NCBI RefSeq assembly: GCF_900184935.1
Contig: NZ_FXYE01000002.1
Coordinates: 1,603,501 to 1,667,500 of the forward strand
Reading direction: 5' to 3'
From: Actibacterium lipolyticum
Lineage (GTDB): Bacteria > Pseudomonadota > Alphaproteobacteria > Rhodobacterales > Rhodobacteraceae
DNA: 64,000 nt
Under the pieces are notes generated by a model. The model saw only the letters and a list, made by a program, of their open reading frames with translations. It was not told the DNA's origin and did not search any database. Of the stretch, positions 56,166 to 64,000 are shown in pieces. Numbering within the stretch: the stretch's first letter is position 1; each line of letters begins with the position of its first letter. Position numbers and translations under genes: made by a program.

Positions 56166-57179
56166 ATGACCACCGTTGCAATTGGCGACTTGGCGCAAAA
56201 CCTGCAAATGCGCCGCTATAACTCTGATCTTAAAACGCGGCTTTCCACCCTTGCGCAGGAACTGACAAGCGGTCAGTCGGCGGACCCTGCGAAGCTGGTT
56301 TCGGGTGATTTCGCGCCGCTTTCGGCGATCGAACACAGCCTCAACACGCTGTCGTCCTACCAAATGGCCGGTTCAGAGGCCGCGTTAATGACGGCTGCCA
56401 TGCAGGCCAGCCTGACAAACGTATCCGATGTAGCGTCTAGTTTGGAATCGTCGCTTTTGATTGCGGCAAGCTCCCCTGAAACGAACCTGTTAACCAGCAC
56501 CGGCGTAGATGCGCACGAAAAGCTGGATCAAGCCATCGGCGCGCTTAACGCATCCGTTGCGGGGCGGTCATTGTTTTCGGGAATGGCGACAGACCGCGCG
56601 CCCCTTATTTCGGGCGATGAAATGATGGCGGCGCTGCAAACATCCCTAGCAGGACAGACAACCGCCCAAGGTGTTTCTGACGTCATGGAGGCTTGGTTTA
56701 ACGCCCGCGGTGGCGGCTTTGAAACCGTCGGTTATGTGGGCAGCGAAGAACCGATTGGCGACGTGCGCTTGGGTGATGGTGCAACACTATCGTTAAGCAT
56801 CACCGCCGAAGATCAATCTATCCGTGACGTGATACGCGGCTTGGCGATGGGCGCATTGCTGGCAGATGGCGGTCTGTTCGCAGGTGACACAACAGAACGG
56901 GCCAAATTGGCGAAGGCATCGGCAGAACAACTTTTGACAGCCAGCGGCCCCATGGCGGCCCTTCAGGGAACGTTGGGCACTGCGCAAGAAAGGATAGAGA
57001 CGATCCAAGTCGAAAACACCTCTAAATCAGCGATATTGGAGCTGGCCAAGTCAGAAATTGTGGGTGTCGATCCATACGAAGTCGCGACAGAACTGGAATC
57101 TGTGCAGGCTCAGATCGAAACGCTGTACACGATCACGGCGCGGCTTTCGCGGCTAAGCTTGACGGATTACTTGTCATGA
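56166..57179 (+). CDS. flgL: flagellar hook-associated protein FlgL
   Basis: FlgL is the second hook-filament junction protein, of the flagellin superfamily. The 337-residue protein has a flagellin-like N-terminus (IGDLAQNLQMRRYNSDLKTRLSTLAQELTSG) and C-terminus (VATELESVQAQIETLYTITARLSRLSL). A TTG at 56160 is possible but the ATG at 56166, with AAGGA seven bases before it, is preferred. It overlaps flgI by four bases. Confidence 0.9.
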   Translation: MTTVAIGDLAQNLQMRRYNSDLKTRLSTLAQELTSGQSADPAKLVSGDFAPLSAIEHSLNTLSSYQMAGSEAALMTAAMQASLTNVSDVASSLESSLLIAASSPETNLLTSTGVDAHEKLDQAIGALNASVAGRSLFSGMATDRAPLISGDEMMAALQTSLAGQTTAQGVSDVMEAWFNARGGGFETVGYVGSEEPIGDVRLGDGATLSLSITAEDQSIRDVIRGLAMGALLADGGLFAGDTTERAKLAKASAEQLLTASGPMAALQGTLGTAQERIETIQVENTSKSAILELAKSEIVGVDPYEVATELESVQAQIETLYTITARLSRLSLTDYLS

Positions 57180-58282
57180 AGCAGTTCATCATCGCCCTAA
57201 CGCTGATCATCGCAAGCTTCACGCAGAATGCCTTCGCCGGGCCGATCCGTATCAAAGATTTGGTAGAGTTTGATGGCGTTCGGGGAAATGACCTGATTGG
57301 GTACGGTCTGGTTGTTGGCCTGAATGGCACCGGGGACGGCATCCGCAATGCCCCCTTCACCGAAGAGATCATGTCGAACCTTTTGGAACGGCTGGGCGTG
57401 AACATTACTGGTGAACAGTTCCGGCCAAAGAATGTGGCGGCTGTATTTGTCACTGCTGCGCTACCGCCCTTTGCCCGGGCAGGGTCGCAAATTGACGTCA
57501 CGGTTTCGGCGATTGGCGACGCCAAAAGCCTGCTGGGTGGCACCCTGATTATGACGCCGCTGAACGCGGCCGACGGGCAAATATATGCGGTTGGCCAAGG
57601 CACGATCATTGCGGGGGGCGCGTCCGTCGAAGGCGATGGCGCGTCGGTGGTTCAGGGCGTTCCGACCGCTGGCGTTATTCCCGCCGGGGCGCGCGTGGAA
57701 CGTGAAATCGATTTCGACTTTGCATCTTTGAAAACCCTTCGGCTGGCGTTGCGAACGCCAGATTTCACAACGGCGGGCCGTATCGAAACCGCGCTGAACA
57801 AAGCGTTCGGTCGCCCGGTGGCGCTTATGCTGGATGCCGGAACGGTACAGCTTGATATTACGGAAACCCGCGCGGCGTCGCCGGCGCATGCGCTTGGGCG
57901 CGTTGAAAACATCGAGGTAGAGCCGCAGCGCAAGGCCCGTGTCGTGGTTGACCAGCGATCCGGCACGATCGTCATGGGCGAAGATGTGCGGATTTCGCGT
58001 GTCGCGGTATCTCAGGGCAATTTGACCCTGCGCATCAGTGAAACGCCCGAAGTTGTGCAGCCAAACCCGTTCGCCACTGGCGAAACGGTCGTGGTTCCGC
58101 GCACCACTGCGGGGCTAGAGGAAGAGGAGGGAACAGGTTTGGCCGAAATTCAGGGCGGAACCTCGCTCTCTGAGGTTATTCAGGGCCTGAATGCGCTGGG
58201 CGTGTCACCGCGTGATATGATCGACATCCTCAAAAGCATAAAAGCCGCCGGTGCCCTGCATGCTGAATTCGTTGTGCGATAA
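57176..58282 (+). CDS. flgI: flagellar P-ring protein FlgI
   Basis: FlgI forms the P ring in the peptidoglycan layer. The 368-residue protein has a signal peptide ending at AFA (residue 21), then IRIKDLVEFDGVRGNDLIGYGLVVGLNGTGD, AALPPFARAGSQIDVTVSAIGDA, and the C-terminal LSEVIQGLNALGVSPRDMIDILKSIKAAGALHAE, all diagnostic. It is the last gene of the flagellar operon in the window and converges on a glycosyltransferase gene. Confidence 0.97.
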   Translation: MKQFIIALTLIIASFTQNAFAGPIRIKDLVEFDGVRGNDLIGYGLVVGLNGTGDGIRNAPFTEEIMSNLLERLGVNITGEQFRPKNVAAVFVTAALPPFARAGSQIDVTVSAIGDAKSLLGGTLIMTPLNAADGQIYAVGQGTIIAGGASVEGDGASVVQGVPTAGVIPAGARVEREIDFDFASLKTLRLALRTPDFTTAGRIETALNKAFGRPVALMLDAGTVQLDITETRAASPAHALGRVENIEVEPQRKARVVVDQRSGTIVMGEDVRISRVAVSQGNLTLRISETPEVVQPNPFATGETVVVPRTTAGLEEEEGTGLAEIQGGTSLSEVIQGLNALGVSPRDMIDILKSIKAAGALHAEFVVR

Positions 58283-58302
58283 AGGAGGCTAATCCTTTTC
58301 GC
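58276..58302. terminator. terminator-like hairpin between flgI and the glycosyltransferase gene
   Basis: GCGA-AAAGGA pairs with TCCTTT-TCGC around the loop GGCTAA with one bulged T; it spans the ends of both convergent genes. As and Ts flank the core on both strands, as in a bidirectional terminator, but the stem is partly AT. Confidence 0.4.
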
Positions 58303-59383
58303 TTCGTGCGGCCATGACCGTGTCGATGGCATTGTCCCATTGCGACAGAATTTTTTCAGGCATGAACCGTTCACGGTTAATCTGTGCCGCCGCGGTGAAC
58401 TTTTTCTGCAGGTCGGGATCATTTAACAAAAGGACAAGCGCGTTCGCCAATGCATCGGTGCTGCCAAGCGGAACCAGAACGCCATTTTCCATAGATCTGA
58501 TGATTTCGCGCGGCCCGTAATCGCAATCAACTGAAACCGTTGGAATGCCGGCAACCGTCGCCTCGGCGACCACATTTGCAAACCCTTCATGACGCGAGGA
58601 AAGAACGAAGATATCGCCCTTTTCAATCCATGATCCGTTGCGCTTTGTCGTGCCGGGCATGGTGACGACGTCATTCAAGCCAAGTTTGTTGATCAGCTTT
58701 TGAAGGGGCGCGCGCTCCTTGCCCTCGCCAAAGATTGTGAGCGTCGCATCGGGGTGCGCTTTGCGCACGATATCGAACGCGGTGATCAGGTGATCAAACC
58801 CTTTCTGGTGATCAAGACGCCCCGCCGACACGACCCGTTTTAGGCCCTTAGGCTGAAACGAAATGCCGGGAAATTCGCCGCAGGGGTTGTTGATCACGAT
58901 CGCTTTTCTACGCACGCTGTCCGGCAGTTCACCTAACGCCTTGTGCGTTAGCATGACCACCAAATCGGCAGTCACGGATGTCAGGTTGTTTAGGTGGCGC
59001 CAAAGGCCGTTGTTCTTTTGTGCTTTTGGGTTGTTCCGTTCGGAGGCGATAATTGGGAACTTACGCCAGAAATTACCAAGAAGTGTCAGCACGTTGATTT
59101 TCGTCAGGAAGGAGATCACCACATCGGGTTGAAGCTCTTTCAGCGTTCGCCGGATGAAAAGGAGCCGCCTTAGCTGAAGGAACCTGACGCGTTTCGGGGT
59201 CTCTTTGTCCATCACGTGAAGCGTAACGTTGTCGGGGTATTTGAAATACGGGCCGTCGGCCGGGCAATTCATCGCAATTACATGAACTTCGTCACCAAGT
59301 TCGGCACGATGTCGGGCCAGCATGGCGATGATTTTTTCGGCACCACCTGCGCCAAGGCCAATTTGAATAAAAACGGTGCGCAT
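58289..59383 (-). CDS. glycosyltransferase family 4 protein
   Basis: A 364-residue GT-B-fold transferase. The N-domain starts MRTVFIQIGLGAGGAEKIIAMLA; the C-domain has RVVSAGRLDHQKGFDHLITAF, LTIFGEGKERAPLQKLI and the donor-binding LSSRHEGFANVVAEATVAGIP, typical of GT4 retaining enzymes. The sugars are unknown. It lies four bases after a GT2-type gene on the same strand and belongs with the CDP-sugar genes upstream, so surface polysaccharide assembly is likely. Confidence 0.88.
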   Translation of the reverse strand: MRTVFIQIGLGAGGAEKIIAMLARHRAELGDEVHVIAMNCPADGPYFKYPDNVTLHVMDKETPKRVRFLQLRRLLFIRRTLKELQPDVVISFLTKINVLTLLGNFWRKFPIIASERNNPKAQKNNGLWRHLNNLTSVTADLVVMLTHKALGELPDSVRRKAIVINNPCGEFPGISFQPKGLKRVVSAGRLDHQKGFDHLITAFDIVRKAHPDATLTIFGEGKERAPLQKLINKLGLNDVVTMPGTTKRNGSWIEKGDIFVLSSRHEGFANVVAEATVAGIPTVSVDCDYGPREIIRSMENGVLVPLGSTDALANALVLLLNDPDLQKKFTAAAQINRERFMPEKILSQWDNAIDTVMAARSEKD

Positions 59384-59386
59384 TGT

Positions 59387-60391
59387 CTATTTCCTGGCCT
59401 CGAAATGATGAAATTCGGCTGTTTGTTGTGTTGTATCGTCGACGTTAAGCTGTGCTTGGATGATGGGCTTGTTCATATTCTTTGTCTGCATGAAGACACG
59501 CCCCAGATATTCCCCGATGATCCCTAAGAACATTGCGTTCAGCATGATCGACATCAACAACATCATAGTGGTCGTGGCAAAACCTGCCGGCCATTCCTGA
59601 CCGAACAGAAGCTTCCCTACGAGGTACCCCACCAACAGCAAAAACGTCAGGGTTCCGACCGTCAGGCTAACCAACGAAGCAATCCGAAGCGGCACGAGCG
59701 AGTGGTTCACGATGCCATCGATGGCAAGTGACAGCATGGCCTTGAAGGGGAACTTGGTTTCCCCCGCAATGCGGGCCTGCCGGTCGTATTCGAAACCGAC
59801 CTGCGAAAACCCCATGGCACTGATCAAACCACGCAAATAGGGAGAGCTGTCGCGGATGGTCTTCAACTCATCCAGAATCCGCCGATCCACCAGTCGAAAC
59901 TCTCCGACGTTCAGGGGCAGATCATCCTCGCTCAATTTGTTGATGACGAAATAGAACAACCGCCGCATGGCCGCGGTCACGGGCCCGTCTTTCAGCGACC
60001 GGCGCACGCCATAGACAACCTGATGACCCTCGCGCCATTTTTCCAACATATCGGGGATCAGATCGGGCGGATCTTGCAGATCGCAGTCCAGCTGAATGGC
60101 GCAATCCCCCGATGCGGACTGATACGCCACCAAGAGAGAGCGCTGATACCCAACGTTTTTCGAAAAGCGGATCACCTTTAACCGCGCGTCCTTTTCGGCA
60201 AGGCCCATCAGAATTTCGAACGTGCGATCGGTTGAGTGGTTGTCGGTGACGATGATTTCGAATTCAAGGTTCGCAATCGGCTCTAACACGGCGCAAACTT
60301 CGGTATAGGCGCGCTCGACAGTGGCCTCTTCGTTATAGGCGGGGATAAGCACTGACAGGAACGTCGTTTCTGGCACGGAGGGTTGGGTCAT
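59387..60391 (-). CDS. glycosyltransferase family 2 protein with C-terminal membrane helices (ArnC/DPM-like)
   Basis: A 334-residue transferase with FLSVLIPAYNEEATVERAY, the DxD-type DCDLQDPPDLIP, RSLLVAYQ, and two C-terminal membrane helices (about 232-256 and 268-292). This is the layout of ArnC, GtrB and bactoprenol or dolichyl phosphate sugar transferases, so it probably loads a sugar on undecaprenyl phosphate. It overlaps the epimerase gene by four bases. Confidence 0.87.
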   Translation of the reverse strand: MTQPSVPETTFLSVLIPAYNEEATVERAYTEVCAVLEPIANLEFEIIVTDNHSTDRTFEILMGLAEKDARLKVIRFSKNVGYQRSLLVAYQSASGDCAIQLDCDLQDPPDLIPDMLEKWREGHQVVYGVRRSLKDGPVTAAMRRLFYFVINKLSEDDLPLNVGEFRLVDRRILDELKTIRDSSPYLRGLISAMGFSQVGFEYDRQARIAGETKFPFKAMLSLAIDGIVNHSLVPLRIASLVSLTVGTLTFLLLVGYLVGKLLFGQEWPAGFATTTMMLLMSIMLNAMFLGIIGEYLGRVFMQTKNMNKPIIQAQLNVDDTTQQTAEFHHFEARK

Positions 60392-61347
60392 TGCGTCAAC
60401 TCTGTACTTGTGTGGCGGTGCTGGGCATCGCGGACGGTGCGTGCCAACCCTTCACCAAACGGGATAGTTGATTGCCAACCAAGCAGGCGCTTGGCCTTTT
60501 CGGTCTTGGCGCGAAAGTCGGGAATGCCCCCGGTGCCTGCGTTTTTGTGGGGATGCAGCAGCTTTGGATTAGCGCCGGTCAATTCCGCGATCAGCGCGGC
60601 GATCTCACGAACCGGTGGCGCGATGCCAGTTGCAATGTTGATCACTTGCCCGGCGGCGGCCCTGTTATAGGAAATGGCGAACAGGCCGGAAATCACATCG
60701 TCAACGTGGATCAAGTCGCGCATGTCATCCGGGTGGCGAAGCTCCATCCGGTTGCTGGTCAGACAGTTTTCAATCAATGCAGGCACCAGAAACCCCGTGG
60801 ATTGCCCCGCGCCATATGTCAGGCCAAGCCGCGCAGTCGTGCCAGAAAACGGCAGGCGCGATTGCATCATTTGAAGGTAGTGGGTGCCAGAGACCAAGGC
60901 GGCGGTATAGGCATCAAGCGGCGCTTCGCGCTGGTCCTCGTCAAAGGGGGCGATGCCGCTGCCGTATTCAGCCAAGGTGCCGCACCGAACGAAGGCGCGC
61001 GGGGGCACGTCGGCGTTGGCTGCGGCCACTGCAAGCGTTACTAACGCGCCTAGATCGTCTTGGTATCCAATCATCACATCCGAATAGTCCGGCACCCCTG
61101 CGCGGCGGGTTTGGATCGCCAGATGGAAGATGAATTCGGGCCGCTTTGCCGCCAAACAGGCGCGCACGGCCTGACTGTTGGTCAAATCGATGGGCAACAC
61201 GTCAAGTTCGCCAGCGATGTCGGCAAGGCGCCACAGGTCGGTCGACGCGCGGACAATCACCGTCACCTCATCCCCGCGGGCAAGGCATGCCCGCGCCAGA
61301 TGTGAGCCGATGAACCCAGCCCCGCCAGTGATCAGAACCCGCGCCAT
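60388..61347 (-). CDS. NAD-dependent epimerase/dehydratase family protein
   Basis: A 319-residue extended short-chain dehydrogenase-like protein with the NAD-binding GGAGFIGSHLA near residue 8, T124 in RCGTLAEYGS where the catalytic Ser/Thr lies, and Y147 in AYTAALVSGTHYL. The usual YxxxK reads Y-T-A-A-L, so the active-site lysine is leucine (L151). RDLIHVDDVISGLF is typical of sugar epimerases and reductases. Next to CDP-sugar genes it may convert the 4-keto sugar, but the missing lysine leaves activity uncertain. Confidence 0.82.
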   Translation of the reverse strand: MARVLITGGAGFIGSHLARACLARGDEVTVIVRASTDLWRLADIAGELDVLPIDLTNSQAVRACLAAKRPEFIFHLAIQTRRAGVPDYSDVMIGYQDDLGALVTLAVAAANADVPPRAFVRCGTLAEYGSGIAPFDEDQREAPLDAYTAALVSGTHYLQMMQSRLPFSGTTARLGLTYGAGQSTGFLVPALIENCLTSNRMELRHPDDMRDLIHVDDVISGLFAISYNRAAAGQVINIATGIAPPVREIAALIAELTGANPKLLHPHKNAGTGGIPDFRAKTEKAKRLLGWQSTIPFGEGLARTVRDAQHRHTSTELTQ

Positions 61348-61376
61348 TCGGGGCCTCCGTTGTTGTTTTGCGCCCG

Positions 61377-62564
61377 CTACAGCCTGTCAGCGAACGCCTT
61401 AAATGTTTCATGCATGTACCCGATTTGGGCGTCGTCCAGCCCGTGGTGGCAGGCTAACAAAATCCCGCCGCGCATTACGGCATCGGATTCCGGATAGCCG
61501 CCATCGCGCGTTTTGCAGGGTACGTTTTTCATCGCCGGTTGGCGTAGGATGTTGCCCGTGAACACGGGCCGCGTCTGAATGTCCCGCTCTTCCAGATAGA
61601 TCTGCAATTCGCGGCGCATGAACGGGGCATCCGGGCGGATTGTCAGCGGAAATGCCAGCCAGCCCGTCCGTGAGTTTGGCAATTGGCGCGGCAGGATGAA
61701 CCAATCTTCGTATTGCTTGAAGAAATCATACTGCGCTTTGAAGTTCTGTTCACGTGCGGTGATGTTCTGATCCAACTTTCCAAGCTGGACCAACCCGAAC
61801 GCCGCGCTGATTTCAGAGGGTTCGACGTTGTACCCCAAATCCTCAAACAGGAATTTGGCGTCATAGCTGATGCCATCCAGTTCGACGTTAAAGCGGTTTT
61901 CGATCTTTTCGGATTCCACAAACAGCGACGACGTGCGCCCCCATGATCGCAACAGCAGCGCGTTGCGTGCGGTTTCTTCGTCGTTCACGCACAGCATCCC
62001 GCCGTTGCCTGCGCCGTTGATGACGTGAGAGCCATAAAAGCTGGTCGTGGAAATATCGGAATACACGCCGGTGCTGTTGTTGCCGATGGTCGCGCCAAGG
62101 GTATCGGCGCTGTCTTCGACGACTTTCAGGCCGTGTTTGTCAGCGATTTCGCGGATGCGGGCCCAGTCTGGCAGGTTGCCAATCAGCGACGGGATCATCA
62201 CGGCCTTGGTGTTTGGCGTAATCATTTCCTCAATCGCGTTCACGTCGATGTTGTAGGTGCCGGGTTCCACATCAACAAAGCTGGGCATCAGCCGGTTGCG
62301 CACCAAGGGCGCGACGGTGGTGGCAAACGTTAGGGCGGGGGTGATCACCTCTGCGCCTTCTGGAAGCTTCAGCACCTCAATCGCAAGATAGTTCGCCGAA
62401 GAACCAGAATTCACCATGATCCCGTGCGGTTTATCGAACAGGGCAGCGACTTTCTCCTGCATCTCGCGCACATGTGGGCCCATCTGGGTCGAGGTTCTAA
62501 GGACCTTAACAACGGCCTCAATCTCTTCTTCGCCATGAACGGTCTGGCCGTAATTTACGCGCAT
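61377..62564 (-). CDS. DegT/DnrJ/EryC1-type enzyme resembling CDP-4-keto-6-deoxyglucose 3-dehydrase (RfbH-like)
   Basis: A 395-residue PLP-fold protein. VNSGSSANYLAIEVLKLP and VVEDSADTLGA (D151) match the family. At the site where aminotransferases have the PLP-binding lysine it reads SFYGSHVINGAG with H180, as in the dehydrases E1 (RfbH) and ColD. The Cys cluster that binds [2Fe-2S] in E1, around the RDCWC...C...C region, is absent: RSWGRTSSLFVESEKIE is found. So it is E1/ColD-like without Fe-S ligands. ATG 62564 follows AGGAG. It sits after the 4,6-dehydratase gene. Confidence 0.8.
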   Translation of the reverse strand: MRVNYGQTVHGEEEIEAVVKVLRTSTQMGPHVREMQEKVAALFDKPHGIMVNSGSSANYLAIEVLKLPEGAEVITPALTFATTVAPLVRNRLMPSFVDVEPGTYNIDVNAIEEMITPNTKAVMIPSLIGNLPDWARIREIADKHGLKVVEDSADTLGATIGNNSTGVYSDISTTSFYGSHVINGAGNGGMLCVNDEETARNALLLRSWGRTSSLFVESEKIENRFNVELDGISYDAKFLFEDLGYNVEPSEISAAFGLVQLGKLDQNITAREQNFKAQYDFFKQYEDWFILPRQLPNSRTGWLAFPLTIRPDAPFMRRELQIYLEERDIQTRPVFTGNILRQPAMKNVPCKTRDGGYPESDAVMRGGILLACHHGLDDAQIGYMHETFKAFADRL

Positions 62565-62610
62565 ATCGTTACTCCTGTCGGGCCGTCGGAAAATGCCGGG
62601 GCCGTGCAAT

Positions 62611-63702
62611 TCATCCCTTTGCCGCCAATTCACAGTAGCGGCTAATTTGGCCTTCGGTCAGGGCGCGCATATCGGCGCCTTCGGCCTGTTTTCGATACCA
62701 TTCCACCGTCATTTGAATGGCTTGATCAAGTGTCAGCCGCGGCCGCCAGCCCAAATAGGTTGCGGCCTTGGTGCTATCGAGTTTCAAAATCTTGGCCTCG
62801 TGCAATGCGTCACTGCGTCGGCCGAATTCAAACCGTGGCCCGCCGTTGCCCCACGCCGCGCTTATCTGTGCGGCAAGGGTTTCAACTTCGACCACAGCGT
62901 CGTTGTCGGGGCCAAAGTTCCACCCTTCGTCCACGCGGTCACCGGTCAACATCCGCGCGGCAAGGGTAAGGTAACCCGACAAAGGCTCCATCACATGTTG
63001 CCACGGGCGCACGCTGGCCGGGTTGCGAATGACCGTGGGTTTTTCGGCAAGTGTCGCGCGGATGATGTCGGGGATCAGCCGGTCAGCTGCCCAATCGCCG
63101 CCGCCAAACACGTTGCCCGCCCGTGCGCTGGCCAGTTGTGGGCCCTCCGGGGCACAAAAAAATGACCGCCGGTAAGAGGCCGTCAAAAGCTCTGCCGCGC
63201 CTTTTGAGGCGCTATAGGGGTCGGACCCACCCATCGGGTCATTTTCGCGGTATCCCCAGACCCATTCGTTGTTTTCATAGCACTTGTCGCTGGTCACAAC
63301 GATCGCGCCCTTAAGCGAGGGCATCGCGCGGGCCTGATCCAGCACATGCGCGGTGCCAACCACGTTGGTCAGAAAGGTTTCAGCAGGGGTGTCGTAGGAC
63401 GCGCGCACAATCGCCTGCGCGGCCATGTGGATGACGATATCCGCGTCTACGCCGTTCAGTGCTGTGGCCAATGCGGCGCTGTCGTTGATATTGGCGAACC
63501 GGCTGTCGATAACGCCATCTAGGGCGCAACAGTCAAAGATCGAAGGCGTGGTTTCGGGCGGCAAGGCAAGGCCGGTCACCCGTGCCCCCAACTGCCGCAG
63601 CCACAGGCACAGCCACCCGCCCTTGAACCCGGTGTGCCCGGTCACAAGAACGCGTTTGCCCTGAAAGACGCCGCCGAAATCAGCCGTGCTCGTTCCGGTC
63701 AT
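62611..63702 (-). CDS. rfbG: CDP-glucose 4,6-dehydratase
   Basis: RfbG makes CDP-4-keto-6-deoxy-D-glucose. The 363-residue protein has TGHTGFKGGWL at 21-31, the catalytic residues in VVTSDKCYENNEW and DPYSASKGAAELL (intact YxxxK), NVFGGGDWAADRLIPD, and RPWQHVMEPLSGYL. These motifs separate it from dTDP- and GDP-specific dehydratases. It starts six bases after the stop of the cytidylyltransferase gene, which makes its substrate. Confidence 0.93.
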   Translation of the reverse strand: MTGTSTADFGGVFQGKRVLVTGHTGFKGGWLCLWLRQLGARVTGLALPPETTPSIFDCCALDGVIDSRFANINDSAALATALNGVDADIVIHMAAQAIVRASYDTPAETFLTNVVGTAHVLDQARAMPSLKGAIVVTSDKCYENNEWVWGYRENDPMGGSDPYSASKGAAELLTASYRRSFFCAPEGPQLASARAGNVFGGGDWAADRLIPDIIRATLAEKPTVIRNPASVRPWQHVMEPLSGYLTLAARMLTGDRVDEGWNFGPDNDAVVEVETLAAQISAAWGNGGPRFEFGRRSDALHEAKILKLDSTKAATYLGWRPRLTLDQAIQMTVEWYRKQAEGADMRALTEGQISRYCELAAKG

Positions 63703-63708
63703 AGACGT

Positions 63709-64000
63709 CTACCGCCGCGTCAAAGGCGAACCAGAGTCATTCGCGCCATCGTCAAATTTCAGCCAAGGTGGGGTCGCATCGCCGCACAGCGTATCAAGAT
63801 AATCGCGGTCACGGACCGTATCCATCGGATGCCAGAACCCGTGGTGTTTATACGCCATCAACTGCCCGTCGCGGGCAATGCGGGTCAGGGGTTCAAGCTC
63901 CAACGGTTGGCTGTCGCCGTCGATATAGTCGATCACGCCCGGCTCAAACACGAAGAACCCGCCGTTGATCCAGGTTTCGTGCTTGCGGACCTTTTCGGTG
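63709..64000 (-). CDS. rfbF: glucose-1-phosphate cytidylyltransferase (partial, N-terminus off the right edge)
   Basis: The C-terminal 96 or so residues are present: EKVRKHETWINGGFFVFEPGV, EPLTRIARDGQLMAYKHHGFWHPMDTVRDRDYL and a polar end. WINGGFFVFEP and GFWHPMDT are typical of RfbF, which forms CDP-glucose from CTP and glucose-1-phosphate. The frame stays open to the window edge. It is first of rfbF-rfbG-rfbH-like, with CDP-glucose passing along the chain. Confidence 0.93.
   Translation of the reverse strand, partial: TEKVRKHETWINGGFFVFEPGVIDYIDGDSQPLELEPLTRIARDGQLMAYKHHGFWHPMDTVRDRDYLDTLCGDATPPWLKFDDGANDSGSPLTRR

Noticed and set aside
1-64000. Mobile element, prophage, gene-transfer-agent cluster or CRISPR
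   Set aside because: No transposase, integrase, capsid or Cas motifs and no direct-repeat array were seen; gene order is that of a core chromosome region.

Overview
The window is a stretch of alphaproteobacterial chromosome, most likely from the Rhodobacterales (Roseobacter group). The assignment rests on gene order and family subtypes: maf-aroE-coaE-dnaQ facing hemJ-rho-mnmE-mnmG-rsmG-parA-parB, the order PAS protein (DivL-like)-tsaE-amgK-murU-addB-addA-trxA, a regB/senC/regA locus, hemD-mic60-hemY, and motB-flgE-flgK-flgL-flgI. No rRNA operon, prophage, insertion sequence or CRISPR array was seen. There is one tRNA gene.

Layout. 1-3.4 kb: the start of hrcA (leftward, cut by the edge) diverges from rph-rdgB-hemW-ybaN. 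3.4-10.8 kb: a leftward block of parB, parA, rsmG, mnmG, mnmE, rho and hemJ, with two exact parS sites. 10.75-11.18 kb: a 429-bp AT-rich gap holding DnaA-box-like sequences, the best candidate for the replication origin. 11.2-13.9 kb: the rightward maf-aroE-coaE-dnaQ. 13.9-20.8 kb: secB, fxsA, timA-like, mltA, smr, a lipoprotein hydrolase, hslVU and trxA. 20.9-31.0 kb: addA, addB, murU, amgK, tsaE and a DivL-like PAS protein without kinase domains, all leftward. 31-33.8 kb: regB facing senC and regA. 33.9-40.6 kb: a GT61 glycosyltransferase, a LysR regulator, an unlisted 50-residue gene, an HD hydrolase, an alcohol dehydrogenase, ahcY and a DUF2853 gene, then a possible small RNA. 40.2-43.4 kb: tsaD-gpsA-yciI-EVE-DUF1761 (leftward). 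43.4-47.2 kb: hemD-mic60-hemY and tRNA-Thr. 47.3-52.2 kb: a quaternary-amine ABC transporter and an mhqO/mhqD-like pair. 52.4-58.3 kb: a flagellar operon. 58.3-64 kb: a surface-polysaccharide cluster with CDP-sugar genes, cut by the right edge.

How the parts fit. The first 14 kb looks like the replication and segregation core: origin candidate, parS sites and ParAB lie within about 8 kb, and genes on both sides run away from the origin. Further right, two exact TTAA-N7-TTAA sequences (the CtrA recognition pattern) sit in front of the DivL-like gene and in front of the motB-led flagellar operon. This suggests that CtrA controls both motility and its own regulatory input. RegB, SenC and RegA form the usual redox-sensing module. 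The CDP-sugar genes, an epimerase and two glycosyltransferases probably make and attach a deoxysugar to a surface glycan. No wholly new defence or mobile system was found. The most notable points are the parS site that forms the translation start of mnmG, the kinase-less DivL with a CtrA box, a candidate small RNA near 40.1 kb, and two sugar enzymes lacking expected catalytic or cluster residues.
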